Source: Gonocerus acuteangulatus
Taxonomy: Eukaryota > Arthropoda > Insecta > Hemiptera > Coreidae
DNA: 64,000 bases
Direction: 5' to 3'
Assembly: GCA_946811695.1 (NCBI GenBank)
Contig: OX328132.1
Coordinates: forward strand, 59,202,449 to 59,266,448
Part shown: in pieces, positions 12,599-64,000 of the stretch
Position numbering within the stretch: the stretch's first letter is position 1
Layout of the letters: the number at the start of each line of letters is the position of its first letter
The notes under the pieces: generated by a model
What the model saw: the letters and a program-made list of their open reading frames with translations, nothing else
What the model was told of the DNA's origin: nothing
Database searches by the model: none
Program-made: the position numbers and the translations under genes

Positions 12599-12860
12599 CT
12601 AATTATCGTCACAAATGTCATAGTTAGTATTTTGTTGTAGTCGTGTAAGTGCGTTTATGTAAGGTTGGCATACCTTATCAGTGGAAGCATGGTTAACAGG
12701 AACCCTTAGATGAGGCTTGCAATGGTTGTTGAAGCTGATGCAATTTACACAGCTTAATTGCTTCTTGCTTCGCGTTGCAGTCTCTTCGCAGGTGTTTCCC
12801 TCCACAGTCTGCGCAGGTCGGGTCTCCTTCCTTCTTCTTCGTCTCGCACATGCTTGTTGT
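12599..12860 (-). pseudogene. non-LTR ORF1 (gag-like) C-terminus with zinc knuckle
   Basis: The - strand shows a CADCGGKHLRRDC knuckle (C-x2-C-x3-H-x4-C, about 12790-12830), a frameshift, then a CVNC...HCKPHLRVPVNH stretch ending in a stop at 12599-12601, about 225 bp before the ORF2 start. The 5' end is cut off at the target-site duplication, giving a 5'-truncated insertion. Confidence 0.75.
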
Positions 12861-12873
12861 AGAAAACGACTTT

Positions 12874-13248
12874 AATGCTCTGAAATGTTCATTTTTCCTT
12901 CTTTTTTTTTTTTTGTCGTACTTTCTTGTAATAAAGATTAAAAAGATGGATTTTAATTTTGAAATGTATTGAAGGAGGACCAAAAAAACAAAAAAAAAAC
13001 TTAACAATTGAAAAGGAACTAATCGAAGCACGCTCAAAAAGTACCTTCAAATCATATCGGGACTTCGTATTTTTTGCCCATTTAAAGATTGTATCTTCGC
13101 ATGAACACTCTTGGATATCATTTTTGATTAGCTAAGGAATAATTTTAGTCCATAAAAGAAATATTTTAAAAAAAAGTTACAAGTTCATATCCCTCTCTAA
13201 AGCTCTATCATGTAAAACTAACCTTACATGAACCCGTAAGGGTGTTCA
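12874..13248. other. no recognisable gene
   Basis: This is the right flank of the non-LTR insertion. It is AT-rich with poly(T) and poly(A) runs; open frames are low-complexity. Confidence 0.4.
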
Positions 13249-13660
13249 TTGGTGAAGTTACATTAAACACTAGCCGGAAACTGTATTCATTGGTTAATTA
13301 TCACTAAGCCCGGTGGCCGTGAGCGTTAAGGCGTGAGCACTTAACACTCCGTGCCAAAGGGTCCCTACTAGGGGTGGTGGCTTTTCTTGAAAAAAATAAA
13401 AGGCATCAGCCCTATCCTGGCTAGAAAAGGTTGGTAACCTATAGATAACCCGTCCGAAAATTCGTAGTTAATAATAAATGGACGTTAAAATTTAAAAAAA
13501 TAATAATTATCATTAAACAGGAGTCTGTATTTGTCTTCTTTGAGAAAGTAACATTAAGCACGGGCCGGTATCTTTATTCATTGGTGGAGTATCATTAAAC
13601 AAGTGCCGATATCAGTATTCTTTGGAGAAGTAACATAGGTTAAGTAAATGTATAATATTA
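13249..13660 (+). repeat. 41-bp tandem repeat interrupted by a SINE
   Basis: Diverged units of the form CATTGGTGAAGTAACATTAA...GGTATCTGTATT occur near 13249, 13290, 13542, 13583 and 13624. The second unit is split by the SINE at 13308-13503. Confidence 0.7.
13308..13503 (+). mobile_element. tRNA-type SINE, copy 1, with TSD
   Basis: The head (GCCCGGTGGCCGTGAGCGTT) resembles an A-box region of a tRNA-derived SINE. The conserved body AAAAGGCATCAGCCCTATCC...ATAGATAACCCGTCC is shared with the copy at 63387-63561. It is flanked by a 13-bp duplication matching at 12 positions, at 13295-13307 and 13504-13516. The B-box is degenerate. It is a non-coding retroposon dependent on LINE machinery. Confidence 0.75.
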
Positions 13661-13700
13661 ACAAATTAAAGGCGGGGATCTTGACGAAACTATGCTAGGT

Positions 13701-14137
13701 GCCTTTAAGCTACAGTCGAAGCAAATCTTATTACTACGACTCCCGCCTTTAAGCTACAGTCTAAAAAAATCTTATTACTACGACTCCCGCCTTTAAGCTA
13801 CAGTCGAAACAAATGTTATTACTACGACTCCCGCCTTTAAGCTACAGTCTAGACAAATCTTATTACTACGACTCCCGCCTTTAAGCAACAGTCGAAACAA
13901 ATGTTATTACTACGACTCCCGCCTTTAAGCTACAGTCTAGACAAATCTTATTACTACGACTCCCGCCTTTAAGCTACAGTCGAAACAAATGTTATTACTA
14001 CGACTCCCGCCTTTAAGCTACAGTATAGACAAATCTTATTACTACGACTCCCGCCTTTAAGCTACAGTCGAGACAAATCTTATTACTACGACTCCCGCCT
14101 TTAAGCTACAATCGAGTCAAATCGTAATACTACGACG
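13701..14137 (+). repeat. 44-bp satellite, about 10 units
   Basis: Units start GCCTTTAAGCTACAGT at 13701, 13745, 13789, 13833, 13877, 13921, 13965, 14009, 14053 and 14097, spaced exactly 44 bp. Each contains ATTACTACGACTCCC. Two variants alternate (GTCGAAACAAATG versus GTCTAGACAAATC) in units 3-7, so the local repeat behaves as an 88-bp dimer. There are no unique spacers, so it is not a CRISPR-like array. Confidence 0.95.
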
Positions 14138-14440
14138 TGAGAATGTGGTGTAAAGCATTTATTTATAATAGCAAATTATGGTATAAAATAAGATTAAGTA
14201 ACTGATCTCAAAGGAGAAGAACTATTTTTAGTACTATGCTCAACGACTGGATCTAACAGGAATGGAATGGTTTTGTTCTGTATTCTGTCAGCTGATAAGA
14301 CAGAGGTAGGAAAGTCGTCCTGTATTATCTCAACCATTTCCCCTGCTAGCTTGTGGATTCTTTTTTATTTAACGATGGACCACATCGGGGTGAATTTCAT
14401 CGAGTTACTGGTGTAACTGTGGTTACGTGGTGTGTGTGTG

Positions 14441-14509
<69 letters not shown>

Positions 14510-14776
14510 GCTGTAATATAATAAAGAAAAAATTACCCTTAATTATGAAGAAGAAAACAAAATTAATAATAATAAGTTCTTTAACTGGATCACCAGTCTA
14601 ATACCTTAAAGTACATAACATTCGTTAATCCTAAAGTGTTTACCCACATAAAGTCTATAACACTAGAAGCTCTAAGCCCAGTATATGTTATCTTCGTAGG
14701 GCAGCCAATATTCTATTTACTGTTAAGTATATACATTCCAGCAGACTCCGTGATGTCTAAGAATTCTCTTCCTTTT
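14138..14776. other. no recognisable gene; (TG)n(TA)n at 14430-14507
   Basis: AT-rich sequence with one compound microsatellite and no family recognised. Confidence 0.5.
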
Positions 14777-14890
14777 TAGCACGGTTCCTCTCTACCTCCA
14801 TAGGGAGGACCCGCGCTTATAAGGTTGACGTCATGACGCAATCTGGAAGTGCCGACTAGAAAATTCTCCCATTTTACACGTAGTGTATCC
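14777..14890 (-). repeat. terminal fragment of the GGTTCC-TIR family
   Basis: It begins TAGCACGGTTCCTC and is the reverse complement, with mismatches, of about 35455-35562 and 53270-53372 (CTTATAAG, TGACCTCATGAC-like, CTAGTCGGCA-like blocks). It is a third, truncated copy of that family. Confidence 0.75.
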
Positions 14891-15026
14891 ACCTAGAAAC
14901 ACAACAGTATTCACATATTTGCAGGAGAAGATCGGAAAGTGCTGAAATGTACTGAATTTTGATGTCTGGATTACCATGTACTGAAGTTTTATAGGTTACG
15001 AACAATAAGAGTACTGCTTTCGTTTT

Positions 15027-15156
15027 AGCACTTTCCTCCGAAGGAAAGTAGCTATTGCGGTTGGACTCATGACGGAATTTTTGAAAAAATTCTTCAAATC
15101 TTTATCGATCCTACCTAGTAGACACCGAAAATGACCCCCGTTAAAATTTATGTATA

Positions 15157-15210
<54 letters not shown>

Positions 15211-16091
15211 TGTTAACACGATAGCGGCCAGAGTTTTTGTTTTTTCGTCACAAAACTTGGTATATAGCATTCAATTAGCAAACGATTGAACGAGTTCGTT
15301 AACCACCAAAGTCAGTCCACCGGAAGGGGGGGTTTACCTCGAACCCAAAACACTAATTTGACTATGTCAGCCGTAATATTTGTTATATTTCAACGAAACT
15401 TGGTATTCGTAGTGGTAATATAGAGAGAAAAGTGAGATATAAAAATGAACTAAATCGGTTCATTAGAAGGGGGGGGGGGTTTACTCGGGACCCACAATAC
15501 CAATTCGCCACTACCAGCCGTGATTTTTGGTATATTTCGACGAAACTCGGTATTCGTAGTGTTAATCCACAGGTAAATATGTGTTGTAAAAATAAACTAA
15601 ATCGGTTCATTAGAAGGGGGGGTTTACTCCGGACCCAAATTCCTTTTATACTCATACCGGTCGTAATTTCTGCTGTATTGTAACGAAACGCGGTATACGT
15701 CGTGGGTAACTCATGAGAAAGAAGTGTTGTAAAAATAAGCTGAATCGGTCAATCGGAAAGCGGGGGTTTAATTTGTAATATATTTCAATAGAAAAGCCCG
15801 CCAGACGTAAGTTCACAAAGCCGCCGCAAGGAGCGCTATCTACCACTAGAGTGACTGTATCCTGTTCCTGCGTTAGATCAAAATACGATGATATGAGGTT
15901 TTTTGTATTTATTACGTAGTGTAGTAGGTACCATGTGTAAACATAACTCTGGAAGCAAATTAATAATTGATCAGTTACTCATTACAAATTTAAAAGAGAA
16001 CTATTCATGTTTTTATTTTATTTATGTAGGATATTTTAAACAAATTGGTCTGGAAAGGAGTCTACACTACCCAAATTCTGAGGAAAGTGCT
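15027..16091 (-). mobile_element. 1.06-kb non-autonomous TIR element, copy B
   Basis: Reverse-complement copy of 6771-7812 with the same 12-bp terminal inverted repeat (AGCACTTTCCTC at 15027, GAGGAAAGTGCT ending 16091), the same three internal units with G-runs on this strand (about 15320-15740), and a longer (TA)n array at about 15158-15207. It has no coding capacity. Confidence 0.85.
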
Positions 16092-16498
16092 TATTCAATA
16101 ATCCAATGAGAATAATTTTCTATTTTTTCAAAAGAAAATACTTAGTTTATCATCACAGTTAGCCTCCCACTCCCTCTCCCTCTTGATTTATTTTTAATTG
16201 CCTTGCTGCATATTACATGATAATTTTCGAATTCGTGAATTTCATCGATTACTGCTGTTAACAAGTTTTCTGATAAGCATATAATAGAGAATTGTTTCAT
16301 GAATACTAGGGAATTGTTGTTAAGCTGTTTAATATTGTTGAATCCATTGCAATTTCAGTAAAATACACTAGTAAAGTACAGAATATTTTACTAATTGCTA
16401 TGAGCTAGAAGCGCCATTGCCTTCTAAAAGTATACCTTTTCCTAAATAAAACCATTTTTTGAGAGTGTAGATGGAGATAGTTAGCCGCTGTAGAGATA
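16092..16498. other. no recognisable gene
   Basis: AT-rich; nothing recognised. Confidence 0.4.
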
Positions 16499-16682
16499 CG
16501 AAGACAGGTATAGTTGGGATTCGGCTAGGAGAAAAAACGTCAGACTTTCAAAAAGAAATCTGTATTTTGGACGTTTCGACTGCAACAACGTCCTGTTGCA
16601 GTCGAAACGTCCAAAATACAGATTTCTTTTTGAAAGTCTGACGTTTTTTCTCCTAGCCGAATCCCAACTATACCTGTCTTCG
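16499..16682. repeat. perfect palindrome, 88-bp arms, 8-bp loop
   Basis: 16499-16586 is the exact reverse complement of 16595-16682. The centre is a GACTGCAAC/GTTGCAGTC stem followed on each strand by GAAACGTC, which is the 3' half of a hammerhead ribozyme core (stem II, GAAA, palindromic stem III ACGU, cleavage triplet GUC). The outer arm sequence CCTAGCCGAATCCCAACTAT reappears in diverged form at about 18972-18992. It sits inside a LINE ORF1-like relic. Confidence 0.95.
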
Positions 16683-16689
16683 CATTTTT

Positions 16690-17130
16690 TGAGAGATTCT
16701 TGACAATTATTAGATTGTGTTCCGGTTTTTGCTTGTGCCCCTCTAGATATTTGCCCCTTTTTCTCTAACTGCTTGCTGGTATAATTTTCTGTTTCATTTG
16801 TATTTGTGTCAGATTTATCATCTTTTATTAAATTCTTTAAATTACTACCAACTATGTCATTAATAGTAAACAGTTGTCCATTTATTATCTGCTTATCAGA
16901 TTGTAATCTTGCTAGGGTGTTCCCTGCTTTAGGTTTCTTCAAAAAAGGAAGAAGGAGTTTCCTTTTTTCGCTTACATTTCCTGAAAAGTCTCATGATATG
17001 CTTAATTTTGAACCAGATAATAATCTACATGATCTTAAAATTTTGTGCTTTATTCTAAGAGTAGTAAGTTTTACCAAAAAAGGTCTATAAGAGTAGCCTT
17101 TATTCCCTATTAATCTAATGAAATATATAT
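16690..17130 (-). pseudogene. LINE ORF1-like (RRM-type) relic
   Basis: Reading down from about 17130 the - strand encodes RPFLVKLTTLRIKHKILRSC, then an in-frame stop, then SEKRKLLLPFLKKPKAGNTL and a SDKQIINGQLFTIND stretch. This order (single-strand nucleic-acid-binding fold, helix, then DKLIINGQ-like strand) is typical of ORF1 proteins of some arthropod LINEs. The frame then runs into the palindrome at 16682. No reverse transcriptase is nearby. Confidence 0.5.
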
Positions 17131-17343
17131 ATTTTCCATCAGTTGTACTATTTGTACTTTTAATCTGTTATTAAATAAATCTAGTATAAACTCTTCTAAA
17201 TTGTCAAAGCATTCCCTATAAATTGAATCTTCTATATTCTATTCTTCTATATATATTATTGTCCACCAAAAAAAACCTCTATTTTAATATTTGTGCCACA
17301 ACTCATTAAAATTGGATCATTTTGTGGCTTGTGGGCGAGCACT

Positions 17344-17486
<143 letters not shown>

Positions 17487-17664
17487 CCTATATATATCCT
17501 TCTTGGTCTCCGACCAAGAAGGATAAGAAGGGCCCAAACCACTGACGAGCTCATTCCCTTACCAACCAGCAAGGATGAATGATTGCCTGAAGAAGCCGGA
17601 GAGGAATCCGGCGAAATATTGCGATGACAGGAGGAGCAAGACCGCTGGAGACAGATGCCGAACA

Positions 17665-17671
<7 letters not shown>
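17487..17671 (+). mobile_element. (TA)n-embedded cassette A with hammerhead-like core
   Basis: A 185-bp non-coding unit lies between two (TA)n arrays. It has an 11-bp perfect hairpin near its left end (CCTTCTTGGTC, TCC, GACCAAGAAGG, about 17497-17521), an ATTCCCTTACCAACC block, a hammerhead-like core at 17582-17625 and an ACCGCTGGAGACAGATGCCG tail. Cassette B at 35242-35411 is homologous in reverse orientation. Similar ribozyme-bearing ends are known from Penelope-like elements and retrozymes; membership here is inferred. Confidence 0.65.
17582..17625 (+). ncRNA. hammerhead ribozyme-like motif (intact core)
   Basis: Fold read from the sequence: stem I 5' strand AUUGC (17582-17586); CUGAAGA (17587-17593, fits CUGANGA); stem II GCCGGA (17595-17600), loop GAGGAA, UCCGGC (17607-17612); GAAA (17613-17616); a very short self-complementary stem III within AUAU; cleavage triplet AUU (fits NUH); stem I 3' strand GCGAU (17621-17625). 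Every conserved core position is present. The tiny stem III means activity would be expected mainly as a dimer, as reported for hammerheads of Penelope-like elements. Activity is not shown by the sequence. Confidence 0.7.
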
Positions 17672-18502
<831 letters not shown>

Positions 18503-18706
18503 CACGGGCATATATAGAAAATAATTTCGGGGGGGGGGGACTGGAAGCATTATGTGGAATACTAACAATCTAGAACTTGGAATAGTTAGCGAACTAAAAC
18601 GCTATTGCACCCAAAAAAAAAACAACATTTTTTTCTGAACTAAGCGATCTTATTTAATTTACCTTTTAAGGTTTTTATGAGAAATTTTTTCAAATAAAAA
18701 CCTTAG
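18503..18706 (+). repeat. 250-bp GGGCGTATATAG repeat, copy 3 (truncated)
   Basis: It starts CACGGGCATATATAGAAAAT and follows copies 1 and 2 until the AAATTTTTTCAAAT-like stretch. The closing G-run and right terminus are lost. Confidence 0.7.
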
Positions 18707-19378
18707 AAGGGCAATGTGAGATACGCTATAAAATTGTTTTCGAAGATACAGGACTTACAAGAAGAGTCAGGCTGCTGGGGCAGTTAATTTTAACACGACT
18801 CGATACCTGTGGCTCTTTCAATAGTCACAGGTATAAAGGACTATATTAATAAAATATTATCATTTAGCCATTTGTTGTTTATTGTATAACAAGAGAACTG
18901 TTTGTTTGGCCAACAGTGATTTAAGCAATCAAAGACTAGAAAATAGATTTTTACAAACATCTTATTGATGTTTCCTAGCCGATTCCCAGCTATTCTCTGA
19001 TTGCTTATCGCCTGGACAGCTAAGTATTTACACTAATTAAGGGAAAGTGTCAGGAAAGTAATTATTGTATGAATATCTGGTGAGCCATGTAATGAGGTAC
19101 GCTTTCGGCCAACCCTACTCCTCCCATGGTCTGCTATGTGATGTCGCTCGTATTTATCTGCCTGTTATCATTAAAGTTCTTAATTAATGTTTTCTTTTTA
19201 AACATTCCCGTCCCTTAGATTGGGAGCACTTTGGATAATCTGCTTTTGGCATCAAATTAGTATGAGTTACCCTTTTTTGATTGACTTGATAATACTGCAT
19301 GTAAAATATCTGTAACATATTTTAGTTTGTTTTCATTAACCTCCATCCATAAGGCATCTATTCGACCAGTTTGACATG

Positions 19379-19409
<31 letters not shown>

Positions 19410-19593
19410 TATCCACATACATACATTCTAAAAACCATTGTTTATTGGTAAAAATAAATGTTAACAGTATCAGCCTTACTTAAGAAAAGATAGTATAAAT
19501 TTAACTGTTCTGAATTAAAAAATCACTATGAATAAAATATAAATAATTGAACTTGAAATAAAGAAACCTAACTGAACTGTGTTAATTTTTTAG
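18707..19593. other. upstream of PMCA coding exon 1; no promoter recognised
   Basis: It contains a diverged fragment of the palindrome arm (about 18939-19010) and a short (TA)n at 19388-19412. I see no TATA/Inr arrangement I would trust. Exon 1 is preceded by a splice acceptor, so the real promoter is probably at a non-coding first exon further upstream. Confidence 0.4.
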
Positions 19594-19615
19594 GTGGAGC
19601 TGAAAAAGTTGCAAA

Positions 19616-63227
<43,612 letters not shown>

Positions 63228-63386
63228 GTAAGTAATAATTTAAAGAAACGCAATTATTTTTTATTAATCACACTCACAAGCTATTCATGTGAAGAGCATT
63301 GGATATGTTTGTAAATATAAAGGCTAGACTTTTAATCAGTGCAGAGTACCGATTTTACTTATATTTGTTCTAAATTTATATTTTTA

Positions 63387-63561
63387 GGACCATTGGTCGT
63401 GGCTGTTAAGATGTGAGCACTCTGTGCCTAAGGTCCTGATTTTGATTTGGGAGGTTGCTTTTTTTCGAAAAAATAAAAGGCATCAGCCCTATCCTGGCTA
63501 GAAAAGGGTGGTAACTTAATAGATAACCTGTCCCAAAAATCTGTATTATGTATAAGTGGAA
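63387..63561 (+). mobile_element. tRNA-type SINE, copy 2
   Basis: Same family as 13308-13503, sharing AAAAGGCATCAGCCCTATCC and TAGATAACCTGTCC-like blocks; the head GGTCGTGGCTGTTAAGATG is A-box-like. It lies in the intron after exon 16 and abuts an R1-like fragment. Confidence 0.75.
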
Positions 63562-64000
63562 CCCATGGTTATCCAGCCATAGGACCACTCTGTGGATCAC
63601 CTGATTAAGCCTCATCTGGAGGTCCTCGAGTGTCCTGGCTATGATAACTGCAGCGATATCGTCTGCATATCCTACCAGGAAACACTCGTTCGGCATCTCT
63701 TTACAGAGCATGTCATCATACAGAATGTTCCAGAGATCAGGACCTAGAATCGACTCCTGGATGACACCGGCTGTAAAACCCTTTGTGCGGGGTCCGTCCG
63801 TTGACTTATACACTAGCCACCTGTCACTCAGATAGCTCTCCAATAATCTAAGAAGGTATTGGGGGACTGAGAACCTTCTCAATGCATTTAAAATGTCAGT
63901 CCATCTGCCAAGTTAAACACATTCCTCACATTTAGCATTATTAACATAATGCTCCGATGGGAAGAAGCGTTATCTTGGCAGTCTCCAAAACAGTGGAAGT
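63562..64000 (-). pseudogene. R1-like non-LTR reverse transcriptase fragment
   Basis: Antisense. Reads (from the window edge) RWTDILNALRRFSVPQYLLR, a SILGPDLWNILYDD block and FLVGYADDIAAVI, i.e. RT motifs with the catalytic YADD box (about 63665), then DNHGFHL. Frame breaks lie near 63890 and after HGFHL (about 63560). It continues past the right edge. The wording is typical of arthropod R1-clade RTs. Confidence 0.85.

Larger units (their letters stand above)
10061..12860 (-). mobile_element. non-LTR retrotransposon with RNase H, defective, with TSD
   Basis: On the - strand the element runs from a 5'-truncated ORF1 zinc-knuckle region, through ORF2 (endonuclease, reverse transcriptase, RNase H), to a poly(A) tail seen as a T-run on the + strand at about 10061-10070. 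It is bracketed by a perfect 13-bp direct repeat AGAAAACGACTTT at 10048-10060 and 12861-12873. A full-length element of this type would be 5-6 kb. This copy is 5'-truncated and internally deleted. The RNase H domain and gag knuckles suggest the I/R1/Loa group; I cannot assign the clade by eye. Confidence 0.88.

Noticed and set aside
13701..14137. CRISPR-like array
   Set aside because: Units are directly contiguous 44-bp repeats without unique spacers, in a eukaryotic genome.

Overview
This is a repeat-rich, AT-rich animal (eukaryotic) genomic window, most likely from an arthropod and probably an insect. The evidence is one well-conserved host gene with GT-AG introns and an arthropod-type protein sequence, long (TA)n, (TG)n and (GA)n arrays, and a dense mix of arthropod-type transposable elements. 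I cannot name the species.

The only host gene I can support is on the + strand: a plasma-membrane Ca2+-transporting P2B ATPase (PMCA). Sixteen coding exons lie between 19616 and 63227. Their phases are mutually consistent and sum to 2806 nt (935 codons plus one base). The reading runs from the start methionine through the M1-M2 region, the actuator domain (TGES), M3-M4 (PEGLP), the phosphorylation site (DKTGT, Asp451), the nucleotide-binding domain (KGAS), the hinge (TGDGTND) and M5-M7. The last transmembrane helices and the C-terminal calmodulin-binding tail lie beyond the right edge. A 36-nt microexon (28163-28198) followed by a 22.3-kb intron sits where vertebrate PMCAs have alternative splice site A.

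Layout. 1-3044: 3' part of a decayed Ty3/gypsy retrotransposon with its 3' LTR. 3045-19593: no host coding sequence recognised; it holds TIR elements, a non-LTR retrotransposon with target-site duplication (10061-12860), a SINE inside a 41-bp tandem repeat, a 44-bp satellite, a perfect 88-bp-arm palindrome, and a hammerhead-ribozyme-like cassette between (TA)n arrays. 19594-28198: PMCA exons 1-6, with intron 3 holding a hAT relic split by a Tc1-like element that itself carries a 320-bp triplication. 28199-50489: giant intron 6, packed with hAT, Tc1-like, piggyBac-like, pogo-like and DDE_3-type elements, fold-back structures and SINEs. 50490-63227: PMCA exons 7-16. 63387-64000: SINE copy and an antisense R1-like reverse transcriptase fragment.

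The most unusual material is (a) a small family of (TA)n-embedded cassettes whose centre folds as a hammerhead ribozyme core, one copy having a paralogous empty site elsewhere in the window; (b) fold-back elements, one with a TTAA insertion whose empty site is preserved in the opposite arm; and (c) the tandemly triplicated transposase segment. All coordinates come from reading the sequence by eye; no alignment or database search was run.
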